DNA of 64,000 nucleotides from Agitococcus lubricus. Lineage in GTDB: Bacteria > Pseudomonadota > Gammaproteobacteria > Pseudomonadales > Moraxellaceae. Below the pieces are notes generated by a model. It made no database searches, had not been told where the DNA came from, and saw only the letters and a program-made list of their open reading frames with translations. A program made the position numbers and the translations under genes. How positions within the stretch are numbered: position 1 is the stretch's first letter; every line of letters starts with the position of its first letter. Below are positions 18,705 to 28,350 of this stretch, piece after piece. The DNA is taken from assembly GCF_003051055.1 (NCBI RefSeq), contig NZ_QAON01000006.1, positions 62,001 through 126,000 of the forward strand, in the 5' to 3' direction.

Positions 18705-19790
18705 TTACACTAACACTTTACCCAAACGCACAAAGGGAGGCTTAACGATTTTAGCGGCTAGGCGTTTACCCCGAATCTCTACCCACACGTGGTCAAAGTG
18801 ACCTGCTGGAATACGCGCTAAGGCAATCGACTTATCCATAGTCGGCGAAAAAGTACCCGATGTTGTCTCGCCTTCACCCACACCATCGATAATCACTTTC
18901 TGATGTGCGCGCAATACGCCTTTATCTAGCAATACCAAGCCGACGAGCTGTTGCGGTACACCCGCTTCTTTTTGGGCAACTAAAGCAGGTTTGCCAATAA
19001 AGTCATGTCCCCATGTCACTGTCCATGCCATATTAGAGACTAACGGCGTTGTCTCTTCGGTCATGTCGTTACCGTAGAGATTCATACCTGCTTCTAAACG
19101 TAAGGTATCGCGTGCCGCCAAACCACAAGGCACTACGTGCGCAGCCAATAATTGTTGCCAAAGCGCGGCCGCTTGCGTGTTGGGCAGTAAAATTTCTAAC
19201 CCTTCTTCGCCTGTATATCCCGTACGCGCAATAAACCAGTCATTATATTCTCGCCCTTGAAAGACTTTTAAGGCTTGAATAATCGCGCCAGCTTCTGCAC
19301 CTAAAACATCACTCACCACACGGTAGGCTGTTGGCCCTTGTACTGCCAACATAGCTAAATCCGTACGTTCAATGAGGTTAACGGCAAAATGTTGCGCTTG
19401 TTGTTGCATCCATGCTAAATCTTTGTCATGGGTGCCACAATTGACAATAATACGCCAGACATTGGGTCGATGTACCGTGGGAGCATAAACAATCAGGTCA
19501 TCAATAATGCCCCCTTGTTCATTGAGCATCGCCGAATAAAGGGCTTTACCCGCAACAGCCAAACGGGTGACATCATTGGCTAAAATACGTTGCAAATAGG
19601 GAATGGCATCTGTGCCCGTAAGCTCCAAAAAAGTCATATGTGAGACATCAAACATGCCCACCGCTTGCCGTACTGCATGATGCTCGGCTAAAACCGAGCT
19701 GTATTGGACGGGCATATCCCACCCACCAAAATCGACTATACGGGCGTTTAAGGCTAAATGCTGCTCGTATAATGCTGTTTTGTGTCCCAT
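18705..19790 (-). CDS. gcvT: Aminomethyltransferase GcvT (T protein)
   Basis: The 361-residue length fits GcvT. The start LYEQHLALNARIVDFGGWDMPVQY is typical, and MFDVSHMTFLELTG (near residue 46), RTGYTGEEGLEI (near 193) and GLAARDTLRLEAGMNLYGND carry the folate-binding and catalytic residues. The Asp in GND corresponds to the catalytic acid. It transfers the methylene group from the H-protein to tetrahydrofolate and releases ammonia. It is the first gene of gcvT-gcvH-gcvPA-gcvPB. I looked upstream (19791-20089) for a glycine riboswitch and saw none. Confidence 0.96.
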   Translation of the reverse strand: MGHKTALYEQHLALNARIVDFGGWDMPVQYSSVLAEHHAVRQAVGMFDVSHMTFLELTGTDAIPYLQRILANDVTRLAVAGKALYSAMLNEQGGIIDDLIVYAPTVHRPNVWRIIVNCGTHDKDLAWMQQQAQHFAVNLIERTDLAMLAVQGPTAYRVVSDVLGAEAGAIIQALKVFQGREYNDWFIARTGYTGEEGLEILLPNTQAAALWQQLLAAHVVPCGLAARDTLRLEAGMNLYGNDMTEETTPLVSNMAWTVTWGHDFIGKPALVAQKEAGVPQQLVGLVLLDKGVLRAHQKVIIDGVGEGETTSGTFSPTMDKSIALARIPAGHFDHVWVEIRGKRLAAKIVKPPFVRLGKVLV

Positions 19791-20089
19791 AAGACTTCCC
19801 CAAAATGAATGCGCGATATTTTACACATTCTAGCGTATTCTCTCTACCTTTAATGACTAACAGGCCTAAGACAATAAAATGATTTGACCATTAGCCACAG
19901 ACAGCCTATTTTTAGGACGGTGGTACTGATAAGGGGTGTTTTTGTGCGATGTAACAAAGCATGACTATTGTTACAGCAACGCTCTAGGTTATTTGCAGTC
20001 TCAAGTTTGTCTAAACAAATCTCCTGCACAACCACAATCACACCGTTAACAGCCACTAAAAACTAAAATAGTAAAAATAGAGGGTCATA

Positions 20090-20929
20090 ATGAAGAATCT
20101 TGAACAAAAAATCGTTGTTGTCACAGGGGCAGGTTCAGGTATTGGTCGGGCATTAGCACTACAACTGGCGGCACAAGGTGCACAATTAGCCTTATGTGAC
20201 GTAAATGCTGATAATCTACAAAAGACGGTCGATATCGCCTCGGCACACGGGGTTAAGGTATATAGTGCCACGGTGGATGTCTCCAAACGCGAAGCGGTAC
20301 AAACTTTTGCCGACAATGTGGCGCGTGCCTTAGGAAACGCCAGTGTCATTATTAATAATGCAGGGGTTGCTCTCTCTCAAAACGTAGAAACCATGAATCG
20401 TCAAGATTTTGAATGGGTATTAAATATCAACTTTTGGGGAGTAGTGAATGGGTGTGAAGCCTTTTTGCCCCAGTTGCGTCAGCAAAAAGATGCCCATATC
20501 GTCAATATTTCCAGTATTTTTGGTATTATCGGGGTGCCTTCTCAATCTGCTTATAATGCCAGTAAATTTGCCGTTAAAGGCTTTACCGAAGCCTTGCGTC
20601 AAGAATTAAATGGCAGCAATATTCATGTTACTTGTGTGCATCCTGGTGGGATAAAAACCAATATTGCGCGTAATGCACGCGTACATAACGACATCATGGG
20701 CAAAGCGGCTGACCCCAAAAAGCTCGCCGCTGACTTTGATAAATTAGCCGCAACCACCGCCGAAGAAGCCGCACGGCAAATTGTCCGCGCCATCGAAAGT
20801 AATCAAAAACGTCTATTAATTGGCAAAGACGCCAAAGCCTTAGATGCCATTCAACGTTTATTACCCAATCATTATGATACGGTTTTGGGGATTGGTTATA
20901 AATTGATGGATAAGTTTGGTAAACGTTAA
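20090..20929 (+). CDS. Short-chain dehydrogenase/reductase (SDR)
   Basis: The 279-residue protein has the classical SDR motifs: cofactor loop TGAGSGIG at 12-19, NNAG at 89-92, Ser at 141-142 and YNASK at 155-159. Asp37 after the second strand (LALCDVNA) suggests NAD(H) rather than NADP(H). The C-terminal stretch (EEAARQIVRAIESNQKRLLIGKDAKALD) is common in SDRs that act on acyl or lipid substrates. Its substrate is unknown. It is monocistronic, divergent from gcvT with a 299-base gap, and followed by a hairpin. Confidence 0.9.
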   Translation: MKNLEQKIVVVTGAGSGIGRALALQLAAQGAQLALCDVNADNLQKTVDIASAHGVKVYSATVDVSKREAVQTFADNVARALGNASVIINNAGVALSQNVETMNRQDFEWVLNINFWGVVNGCEAFLPQLRQQKDAHIVNISSIFGIIGVPSQSAYNASKFAVKGFTEALRQELNGSNIHVTCVHPGGIKTNIARNARVHNDIMGKAADPKKLAADFDKLAATTAEEAARQIVRAIESNQKRLLIGKDAKALDAIQRLLPNHYDTVLGIGYKLMDKFGKR

Positions 20930-20944
20930 GCGCTATTTTTATTC

Positions 20945-20965
20945 GGGTAACCTTGCGGGTTACCC
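20945..20965 (+). terminator. Hairpin downstream of the SDR gene
   Basis: GGGTAACC/GGTTACCC pairs over 8 bp around a 5-base loop, 15 bases after the stop. The following TTATA is a weak T-run, so termination is probable but not certain. Confidence 0.6.
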
Positions 20966-21038
20966 TTATACGGTTGCACCCTCATCACCTTCTTCTTAGA
21001 ATAGGCAACCCTTCTGTGTGCAGCATTGCCTATCTACC

Positions 21039-23069
21039 ATGAATAATCTTAATCCCCGTCAACAAGAAGCCGTCAAATATATTGATGGCCCACTCTTAGT
21101 CTTAGCAGGTGCGGGTTCAGGCAAAACCTCGGTCATCACCCGAAAAATTGCCTATTTAATCAATGAATGCGGGATTAAAGCGCATAAAATTTTTGCCGTT
21201 ACTTTTACCAATAAAGCGGCCAAAGAAATGAAAGAGCGCGTCAGTAGGCTGGTACAAGGCAAAGAAGCCAAAGGGCTCACCGTCTCCACCTTTCATACCT
21301 TAGGCTTGACGATGATTCGTTATGAATTAGATGCCTGTGGTCTTAAAAATAATTTTTCTATTTTAGATGCTGACGATTGCCAACGCTTATTAAGCGAATT
21401 ATTGCATAAAGACAACAGTCCCGAGGCTGACCAAAAACAGGCATTAAAGTGGATTAGCAAAAAAATTTCTGATTGGAAAAATGACCTCATTCCACCTGTA
21501 CAGGCCGTCAGTGTCGCTCAAACCAAAGAAGACTTAATGGCAGCGCATATTTATGATGCGTATCAACGCCATCTACGCGCTTATAATGCCGTTGATTTTG
21601 ATGACTTAATTGCCCTACCCACCCGTTTACTACAAGAAAACCAAGCCATTAGAGAAAAATGGCAAGACAAAGTGCATTATTTATTAGTTGACGAATACCA
21701 AGACACCAACACCGCACAATATTTAATGGTCAAATTATTAGTGGGCGTGCGTGGCCGTTTTACGGCCGTGGGCGACGACGACCAAAGTATTTATGCGTGG
21801 CGCGGTGCACGTCCTGAGAACATGGTCGAACTCACCAAAGACTACCCCCAACTCAAGGTCATTAAGCTGGAACAAAATTACCGCTCTATGGCACGCATCT
21901 TAAACGCAGCCAATGCAGTCATTGCCAATAATCCTCACGTCTTTGACAAAAAACTCTGGAGTCAACATGGTTTAGGGGACTTGATTCGTGTTATCACCTG
22001 CCCCACAGACCGTGATGAGGCCGAGTATGTTGCGAATGATTTAGTCAATACGAAATTGATGAACCGACGGACGTTTAAGGACTATGCCATTTTGTATCGA
22101 GGGAACTTTCAGGCGAAAGCCATCGAAACCCAATTACGCGAATTACAAGTGCCTTATAAATTATCAGGCGGTACGTCTTTTTATTCGCGTGCCGAAATTA
22201 AAGATGTGATGAGTTATTTACGCCTGATTATCAACCCCGATGATGACAGTGCCTTTTTACGGATTATTAATACGCCCAAACGCGCGATTGGCCCTGTTAC
22301 GCTAGAAAAATTGGGCGTGTACGCACAAAGTCGAGGCGTCTCTTTACTGACTGCCTGTACAGAGTTGGGTTTAGCTGCTCATTTAGGGCAAAAAAAAGCA
22401 GTCGTCAGCTTGCATGAATTTGGTACATGGTTAGAAGAACATCAACGTGAAATTTTAGACAACACCGACCCTGTGCCCAAAATTAGGCAATTATTGAGTG
22501 ATATTGCCTATGAGGACTATATTCGTGAAACTGCCCCCACGCCTCAAGGTGCGGAAGTGCGTCTAGAAAATATCAATTTTTTATTAAACTCTATTCAAAA
22601 TATGCTTAACAAAGCAGAAGATGAAGAAGATAAAAATATTGAAGCCATCATTCGTAAATTGGTCTTAATTGATTTACTTGAACAACAAGCAGAAGCGGAT
22701 GACAGTGACCGTGTACAACTGATGACGCTACACGCCGCTAAAGGTTTAGAGTTTCCACATGTGTATATGATTGGTTTAGAAGAAGATTTGCTGCCACATC
22801 GGAATAGTATTGATGCGGATACGGTCGAAGAAGAACGCCGTTTAATGTATGTCGGTATTACCCGTGCCAAACAAACACTCACCCTTACCTTAGCCGAACG
22901 CCGTAAATCGGGTGCTGATTTTAGAAGCACTACGCCAAGTCGCTTTTTAGAAGAATTACCGCAAGACCAAGTTGAGTGGCAAGGTCGCCGTAGTCAAAAA
23001 TCGCCTGCCGAGAAAAAACGTATTGGCGGTGCACACTTAGCAAACTTGAAAGCCCTGTTAAACTCATAA
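21039..23069 (+). CDS. rep: ATP-dependent DNA helicase Rep
   Basis: I choose ATG 21039, giving 676 residues and an N-terminus MNNLNPRQQEAVKY that aligns with E. coli Rep (673 residues). A GTG at 21018 would add seven atypical residues. UvrD/Rep helicase motifs are present: Walker A AGAGSGKT at 23-30, TFTNKAAKEM, Walker B LLVDEYQDTN, GDDDQSIYAWRGA, LEQNYRS, and VQLMTLHAAKGLEF with ITRAKQ near the C-terminus. Rep unwinds DNA 3' to 5' and helps replication forks pass bound proteins. No strong RBS is seen before either start. Confidence 0.95.
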   Translation: MNNLNPRQQEAVKYIDGPLLVLAGAGSGKTSVITRKIAYLINECGIKAHKIFAVTFTNKAAKEMKERVSRLVQGKEAKGLTVSTFHTLGLTMIRYELDACGLKNNFSILDADDCQRLLSELLHKDNSPEADQKQALKWISKKISDWKNDLIPPVQAVSVAQTKEDLMAAHIYDAYQRHLRAYNAVDFDDLIALPTRLLQENQAIREKWQDKVHYLLVDEYQDTNTAQYLMVKLLVGVRGRFTAVGDDDQSIYAWRGARPENMVELTKDYPQLKVIKLEQNYRSMARILNAANAVIANNPHVFDKKLWSQHGLGDLIRVITCPTDRDEAEYVANDLVNTKLMNRRTFKDYAILYRGNFQAKAIETQLRELQVPYKLSGGTSFYSRAEIKDVMSYLRLIINPDDDSAFLRIINTPKRAIGPVTLEKLGVYAQSRGVSLLTACTELGLAAHLGQKKAVVSLHEFGTWLEEHQREILDNTDPVPKIRQLLSDIAYEDYIRETAPTPQGAEVRLENINFLLNSIQNMLNKAEDEEDKNIEAIIRKLVLIDLLEQQAEADDSDRVQLMTLHAAKGLEFPHVYMIGLEEDLLPHRNSIDADTVEEERRLMYVGITRAKQTLTLTLAERRKSGADFRSTTPSRFLEELPQDQVEWQGRRSQKSPAEKKRIGGAHLANLKALLNS

Positions 23070-23119
23070 TGTCATAATGGCTGTTGCGTGATTGCTTAAC
23101 CAATACAAGAGAAATTATC

Positions 23120-23320
23120 ATGACTGATGAAATGTTGACTCAATTAGGCATGCAATTAGGCATTCCTGCATTAATTTTGTTTTTAATGTTTATCATTTGG
23201 GACCTAGCCAAAGAAGCCAAAGCTGGCAAAACAGGCATGATTGCCCTCTTTGTTGCACTGGGTGTCGGCATGATGGGCTATGTGATTAAGGTCATTTTAC
23301 AGTGGCAGTTAGAACACTAA
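23120..23320 (+). CDS. DUF2788 domain protein, small membrane protein
   Basis: The preferred start is ATG 23120, giving 66 residues; an upstream start at 23084 would overlap the spacer after rep. The sequence has two hydrophobic stretches (LGIPALILFLMFIIWDLA and TGMIALFVALGVGMMGYVIKVIL) with a short basic loop KEAKAGK between. This matches the small two-pass inner-membrane family DUF2788, of unknown function. It follows rep by 50 bases on the same strand and may be co-transcribed. Confidence 0.75.
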   Translation: MTDEMLTQLGMQLGIPALILFLMFIIWDLAKEAKAGKTGMIALFVALGVGMMGYVIKVILQWQLEH

Positions 23321-23373
23321 GTTTGCCCTAAATCCTCTCATAGGCAAGAGCCATGATGCCTTAGCTTTAATGA

Positions 23374-23991
23374 TTGATTCATAAGAGACTCTACCCCTTG
23401 GCTACGGTTCTTTTTAACAGCTCACCTGATATCTTAGGCCGTTCTCAACTCCGCCAACAGCTACGGCATCAGCGAAGACAGTTGACTTTTTACCAACAAA
23501 AACAGGCTAGCCGCGCGCTAATACAACGCTTACAAAAACAATCTTTTTTTAAGCAGGCTCAAAAAATCGGCATCTATGACGCAATGGATGGTGAGTTAGA
23601 TATTACCGCTCTCATTCAACAAGCTCATAAATCCTATTACTTGCCTGTATTACGACGTTTTCCCAAACAACGATTGGCATTTGTACGGATAACAAGTTGG
23701 CATCGTTTAGCCAAACACCGCTATGGAATGAAAGAGCCGCAATACAGACCTCGGCTGATGATTGATGATTTGGATATCGTACTCATGCCGTTAGTCGGTT
23801 TTGATAACGCTGGGAATCGACTTGGCATGGGTGGTGGGTATTATGACCGTAGTCTTGCCTATCAAAAAAAGACCACCTTAGTTAAAGTAGGCATTGCCCA
23901 TGATTGTCAAGAAGTTGGTAGTTTAGCTAACATGGCGTGGGATATACCACTCGATGTGATTGTGACACCTAGCCGCTTACTCATCACCTAA
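23374..23991 (+). CDS. ygfA: 5-formyltetrahydrofolate cyclo-ligase
   Basis: The product (up to 205 residues) carries the ATP/folate-binding signature LGMGGGYYDR near residue 150, preceded by DIVLMPLVGFD. It converts 5-formyl-THF to 5,10-methenyl-THF using ATP and so recycles folate. The start is uncertain. The only candidates are TTG at 23374 or TTG at 23398, and there is no ATG until residue 71. A non-ATG start or a sequence oddity near the 5' end is possible. In many gammaproteobacteria the 6S RNA gene precedes this gene, but only 53 bases are available here and none was seen. Confidence 0.85.
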   Translation: MIHKRLYPLATVLFNSSPDILGRSQLRQQLRHQRRQLTFYQQKQASRALIQRLQKQSFFKQAQKIGIYDAMDGELDITALIQQAHKSYYLPVLRRFPKQRLAFVRITSWHRLAKHRYGMKEPQYRPRLMIDDLDIVLMPLVGFDNAGNRLGMGGGYYDRSLAYQKKTTLVKVGIAHDCQEVGSLANMAWDIPLDVIVTPSRLLIT

Positions 23992-24002
23992 TCCACTGAT
24001 GT

Positions 24003-24227
24003 TTAATGTGAAAACTGACGATAAAAGCGTAGCTTTTTGGCCGTTTCTTTGGCATCACGGTCACTGATAGATTCGGCATAATCCAAGATGGCATCGGCAT
24101 ATTCGCGATTTTGTCTAAACCACACTAAATCTATCACTCGGCCACTAGCCCGACGCAAAACCACATATAAACGGGTTTCTAGGGCAAACTCGTCTTCTGT
24201 TGTTACTATGTCGCGCGATAACGTCAT
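24003..24227 (-). CDS. Small hypothetical protein, 74 aa
   Basis: I do not recognise the family. The protein is charged, with a predicted mixed structure and no membrane segment. An early block MTLSRDIVTTEDEFALETRLYV is followed by RRASGRVIDLVWFRQNREYADAI and a C-terminal ...KKLRFYRQFSH. The start is well supported: GGGGTGG lies about 5 bases before the ATG, one of the best RBSs in the region. It converges with 5-FCL (stops 12 bases apart). Confidence 0.7.
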   Translation of the reverse strand: MTLSRDIVTTEDEFALETRLYVVLRRASGRVIDLVWFRQNREYADAILDYAESISDRDAKETAKKLRFYRQFSH

Positions 24228-24532
24228 GTACCACCCCTTTTACTTCGTCAGTCGTTCTCAGGGGCTATTGCCCCTAGCAACTCAGGATAGATAGCCTGAA
24301 ACTTACTCGACTACTGCCGAAACATTTTGTAGCAATTATGCTTAAGTTTTCTACAGCAACAAATTAACAAACGCAGGGGGAATATTCGCAATCAATCGTC
24401 AAACAGTCTAACAATTCATAGACCTTTCAAGGGTTAACGGTATGTTTTTGGCGACGAGCGGTGCTTAACCGCAGACCAGCTCCCTATTATGTCTGTACGG
24501 CTAATCTTTATTTGCTATATACGCATACATGA
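24228..24532. other. Intergenic region of 305 bases, no recognisable gene
   Basis: It lies between two minus-strand genes, so it must hold the promoter of the 74-residue gene and the 3' end of the HAD gene. It contains short inverted repeats (GGGGC-tatt-GCCCC near 24260 and GCGGT-gctta-ACCGC near 24460). No tRNA cloverleaf or known RNA is seen. Confidence 0.4.
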
Positions 24533-25189
24533 CTAGCCTCGTAAATCAAGTACCGACCAGCCCGATGCTTGGGCAACTGCCAACAACTTCGCGTCTGGAT
24601 TAACCGCAACGGGGATATCGACTTGTTGTAATAAAGGTAAATCGTTATGCGAATCAGAGTAAAAATAAACTTGTTCAAACTGAACATGTTGTTCGGTTAA
24701 CCATGCCTGATAACGGGTAATTTTACCCTCTTTATAACACGGTACGCCCTGCACTTTACCCGTATAGCGCCCTGCTATTTGCTCTGGCTCCGTGGCCAAT
24801 AATTCAGGAATCCCCAAGGACTGGGCAATCGGCTGGGTAATAAAACGGTTGGTTGCTGTAATAATCAGTAATCTATCGCCCTGCTGTCGATGCTGCGCTA
24901 TCAGTTGATGTGCTTTGATGAGTTGCAATGGCTGAATAACCTCTTGCATAAACTGTTGATGTAATTGTTGTAAATAACTGGGTTCATGTTGCGCTAAAAA
25001 CTCAAACACAAATTCACTATAGGCAATAATATCTAATTGTCCCGCACAATAATCGGCATAAAATTGGTCGTTTTTGTGTTGATAACGCGCTGCATCTACC
25101 AAACCTTTGCTGACTAAAAACTCACCCCACGCATGGTCTGAGTCGCCCGCAATCAAGGTATTATCTAAGTCAAAAATCGCTAAGTTCAT
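24533..25189 (-). CDS. HAD-IB family phosphatase
   Basis: The 218-residue protein starts at the catalytic motif I, FDLDNTLIAGDSD, with the nucleophile Asp and the general acid two residues on. Motif II is ITATNRFI, motif III has the Lys of VPCYKEGKI, and motif IV is YFYSDSHNDLPLL. This is the SerB-like HAD-IB pattern. It dephosphorylates a small substrate in the cytoplasm; members include phosphoserine phosphatase-like enzymes. It is divergent from rppH, an arrangement also seen in Pseudomonas and Acinetobacter as far as I recall. Confidence 0.88.
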   Translation of the reverse strand: MNLAIFDLDNTLIAGDSDHAWGEFLVSKGLVDAARYQHKNDQFYADYCAGQLDIIAYSEFVFEFLAQHEPSYLQQLHQQFMQEVIQPLQLIKAHQLIAQHRQQGDRLLIITATNRFITQPIAQSLGIPELLATEPEQIAGRYTGKVQGVPCYKEGKITRYQAWLTEQHVQFEQVYFYSDSHNDLPLLQQVDIPVAVNPDAKLLAVAQASGWSVLDLRG

Positions 25190-25396
25190 ATTTTTTCATC
25201 TATTAGAGCTACAATTGCTAAATGATAACAGATAACGCTTGCCGCCAATGTAGTGACTAGGGTATGAATAGTACTAAGTGATTGGGTTTAAGCAATAGAC
25301 GAATTTTGTACGTTTTTCAGGCTTCATATGATGCTGCCTACAAAAGCCGCGATTGTCACTAAACCCGCGACTGTTTTATTTGTTGAGTAGTGAATT

Positions 25397-25882
25397 GTGA
25401 TTGATGCTGAAGGGTTTAGACCCAATGTGGGTATTATTTTAACGAATGGTAAAGGCCAAGTATTGTGGGCGCGCCGTCATGGTCATGACGCATGGCAATT
25501 TCCTCAAGGGGGTATCAATCAGGGTGAAACTCCCGAACAGGCCATGTTACGCGAACTATGGGAAGAAATTGGCTTAGAGCCAGAAGACGTAAAAATTGTT
25601 GCCCAAACACGGGGCTGGTTACGTTATCGTCTACCGCGACGTTATGTGCGTCACGAGAATCCGCCACCTGTTTGTATTGGTCAAAAACAAAAATGGTTTT
25701 TACTCTCCTTACAATCGAGTGCAGAACATATTTATTTGAATAAATGTCAGCCACCCGAATTTGATGATTGGGAATGGGTGAGTTATTGGTACCCACTCAA
25801 CCAAGTAGTGTCTTTTAAGCGTGAGGTCTACCGAAAAGCCTTATTGGAATTAGCGCCTCGTCTGCCTATTATCGAAAGCTAA
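25397..25882 (+). CDS. rppH: RNA pyrophosphohydrolase RppH
   Basis: The 161-residue protein starts with a GTG codon: [15 protein letters not shown] aligns exactly with the E. coli start. The Nudix box [23 protein letters not shown] spans residues 38-60 and holds the metal-binding glutamates. RppH removes pyrophosphate from the 5' end of mRNA and so starts decay by RNase E. The C-terminal [25 protein letters not shown] is also conserved. Two stem-loops follow it, ahead of ptsP. In E. coli and pseudomonads rppH also lies next to ptsP. Confidence 0.95.
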   Translation: MIDAEGFRPNVGIILTNGKGQVLWARRHGHDAWQFPQGGINQGETPEQAMLRELWEEIGLEPEDVKIVAQTRGWLRYRLPRRYVRHENPPPVCIGQKQKWFLLSLQSSAEHIYLNKCQPPEFDDWEWVSYWYPLNQVVSFKREVYRKALLELAPRLPIIES

Positions 25883-25901
25883 GCCCCACGCTTAGCTGAA
25901 G

Positions 25902-25926
25902 GCCAAGAGCACTCTTTCTTGGCTTT
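25902..25926 (+). terminator. Hairpin between rppH and ptsP
   Basis: GCCAAGA/TCTTGGC pairs over 7 bp and is followed by TTT. A second stem, GCTAAGC/GCTTAGC, overlaps the rppH stop at about 25878-25896. Together they could reduce, but need not abolish, read-through into ptsP. Confidence 0.45.
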
Positions 25927-26049
25927 GAGAGAATAAAGACGGATGCGTTGGCAAAACGCCAATCGCTATGCGCTTGCATCGGTCTTAAACGGTGAATACC
26001 GTGATAATAATAATGAAACAAACGTGATTAAATCATTCTGGAATTGAGC

Positions 26050-28350
26050 ATGTTAGATATTTTACGCAAACTGGTACAAGACGTTGATGCTGCACCCAAT
26101 TTGGTGTCAGCATTAGATGTTATCGTGCAAAGTGTCAAAGATGCACTCAAAACGGAAGTTTGTTCTATTTATTTGCTAGACGAACGCAATAGCCGATATG
26201 TCCTTATGGCAACACAAGGCTTAAATCCTGAAGCGGTCGGGGTGGTTTCTTTAGGCATATCCGAAGGTTTAGTTGGCTTAGTTGGTCAGCGCGAAGAATT
26301 AATTAACCTCGAAGATGCCTCCTCTCACCCTCGTTTTCATTATTTACCCGAAACAGGCGAAGAAAAGTACAACTCTTTCCTTGGCGTGCCAATTATGAAT
26401 CGGCGTAAAGTTTTAGGGGTAATGGTTGTACAGCAACAAGACAAACGCCGTTTTGGTGAAGCCGAAGAAGCCTTTTTAGTCACGCTTTCTGCGCAAATTT
26501 CAGGCGTTGTCGCCCATGCGCGTGCCTTAGGCCAGCTCGAAAATCTGCATGCCCCCAAAAGTGGGGTTGCTAGCCCCCGTATTTTTCATGGGGTGGCAGG
26601 TGCAAGTGGTATTGCGATGGGTCGTGCCGTCGTCATTTATCCCCCTGCCGATATCGAATCCGTACCAGACCGTGCAGCCGACGATATTGATGCGGAATTA
26701 GATTCTTTTGAGCAAGCCCTGAACGCAGTTCGCGGTGAAATTCAGACCCTTGATAAAAAAATGGCCGAGTCGCTCATGCCAGAAGAGCGTGCCTTATTTG
26801 ATGTCTATTTACGGATGTTAGATGATAATGCGCTGGGTGGCGAAATTGTAGAGCGTATTCAGGCAGGTAATTGGGCGGCTGGTGCGTTGAGAGCGGTAAT
26901 TGATGAACACATGCAGAGTTTTGCCGCGATGGATGACCCCTATCTGCGTGAACGCATGGCCGATGTACGCGATTTAGGTCGTCGCTTATTGGCACACTTA
27001 CAACAACAAACGACGCCTAACCGTGATTTTCCCGAAACCAGTATTTTGATTGGGGAAGATATTTCTACCGCCACCTTAGTCGAAATGCCCTTAGAAAATA
27101 TTGCCGCCATTGTCACCACGACAGGTGCAGCCAACTCACACATGGCGATTGTAGCACGCGCGTTGGGTATTCCTACCGTCGTGGGCGTGGCTGAATTACC
27201 CGTCAGTAGTCTCGACGATGCCGAAATGATTGTGGATGCCTATCAATCGCGGGTTTATGTGCATCCCTCACGCGAGCTACGCCGTCGTTATAAAGATATT
27301 ATCAAAGAAGAACGGCAATTAGTGGCAGGTTTAGACGCCTACCGTGATTTGCCTGCGGAAACACCAGACGGCCACCGTATTACCTTATACGTTAATACAG
27401 GTTTAATGGCTGATGTGGCACGTGGCCGTGAACGTGGTGCCGAAGGGGTGGGTTTATATCGTAGCGAAATTCCATTCATGCTACGCGACCGCTTTCCTAG
27501 CGAAGAAGAACAGCGCAATATTTATCGTCAACAGCTCTCTGCCTTTGCTCCCTATCCTGTCACTATGCGTATGCTAGATATTGGCGGCGATAAAGACCTG
27601 CCCTATTTTCCTATCGACGAAGTCAATCCTGCGCTAGGCTGGCGTGGCGTACGTATTACCCTCGACCATCCTGAAATCTTTATGGTACAAGTCAGAGCCA
27701 TGCTGAAAGCTGCTATTGGCTTAAATAACTTACAAATTTTATTGCCGATGGTGTCATCAGTCTTTGAAATTGAAGAAGCACAACATTTACTACATCGCGC
27801 TGTTGCCGAAGTACAAGAAGAAGAAAAAGTCACTATTCACCCACCTAAGTTAGGCATTATGGTCGAAGTACCATCAGCTTTGATTCAAATCAAAGACCTA
27901 GCACACATTGCCGATTTTGTTTCTGTTGGCTCTAACGACTTAACACAATACCTTTTGGCCGTTGACCGCAATAATGCACGTGTCGCCGACTTATATACCC
28001 CCTATCATCCTGCGGTCTTACGCTCACTGCAATATGTGGTTAAAGAAACCCATGCGGCGGGAAAAATGGTCAGTATTTGTGGCGAAATGGCTGGCGACCC
28101 TGGGACAGCGATTTTATTGATGGCGATGGGGTTTGACTCTCTCAGTATGAGTGCGAGTAATTTATTAAAAATTCGCAAGGTCTTGCGTACTGTGCCCATG
28201 TCTGTGGCTAAAAATTTGTTAGAGGAAGCTCTAGTCATCGATAATGCGGCGGTCATTCGCAGTATGGTCGAGTTAGAGCTCAACCGACTGGGCTTGTGGG
28301 AGCTGGTACGTCCTACCCAAAAACCCGTTGGTGGTAAAGTGCCCGCTTAA
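26050..28350 (+). CDS. ptsP: Phosphoenolpyruvate-protein phosphotransferase PtsP (EI-Ntr)
   Basis: The true start is ATG 26050 (766 residues); MLDILRKLVQDVDAAPNL aligns with PtsP, and an earlier TTG adds only two residues. A GAF domain covers about 15-155. The EI N-domain follows, then TTTGAANSHMAIVARALG with the phosphorylated His364, and a PEP-binding TIM barrel ending in SICGEMAGDPG, which holds the acid-base Cys. PtsP passes phosphate from PEP to NPr and on to EIIA-Ntr, a nitrogen- and potassium-linked regulatory chain. Its stop codon overlaps the stop of the convergent relA (TTAA). No ptsN or ptsO is in this window. Confidence 0.95.
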   Translation: MLDILRKLVQDVDAAPNLVSALDVIVQSVKDALKTEVCSIYLLDERNSRYVLMATQGLNPEAVGVVSLGISEGLVGLVGQREELINLEDASSHPRFHYLPETGEEKYNSFLGVPIMNRRKVLGVMVVQQQDKRRFGEAEEAFLVTLSAQISGVVAHARALGQLENLHAPKSGVASPRIFHGVAGASGIAMGRAVVIYPPADIESVPDRAADDIDAELDSFEQALNAVRGEIQTLDKKMAESLMPEERALFDVYLRMLDDNALGGEIVERIQAGNWAAGALRAVIDEHMQSFAAMDDPYLRERMADVRDLGRRLLAHLQQQTTPNRDFPETSILIGEDISTATLVEMPLENIAAIVTTTGAANSHMAIVARALGIPTVVGVAELPVSSLDDAEMIVDAYQSRVYVHPSRELRRRYKDIIKEERQLVAGLDAYRDLPAETPDGHRITLYVNTGLMADVARGRERGAEGVGLYRSEIPFMLRDRFPSEEEQRNIYRQQLSAFAPYPVTMRMLDIGGDKDLPYFPIDEVNPALGWRGVRITLDHPEIFMVQVRAMLKAAIGLNNLQILLPMVSSVFEIEEAQHLLHRAVAEVQEEEKVTIHPPKLGIMVEVPSALIQIKDLAHIADFVSVGSNDLTQYLLAVDRNNARVADLYTPYHPAVLRSLQYVVKETHAAGKMVSICGEMAGDPGTAILLMAMGFDSLSMSASNLLKIRKVLRTVPMSVAKNLLEEALVIDNAAVIRSMVELELNRLGLWELVRPTQKPVGGKVPA

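Noticed and set aside
19791-20089. A glycine riboswitch upstream of gcvT
   Set aside because: No glycine-aptamer core or tandem arrangement is visible on the minus strand, and the region has only AT-rich sequence and the two gene starts.
23321-23373. 6S RNA gene upstream of the 5-FCL gene, as in many gammaproteobacteria
   Set aside because: Only 53 bases are available and they have no 6S-like double-stranded structure.
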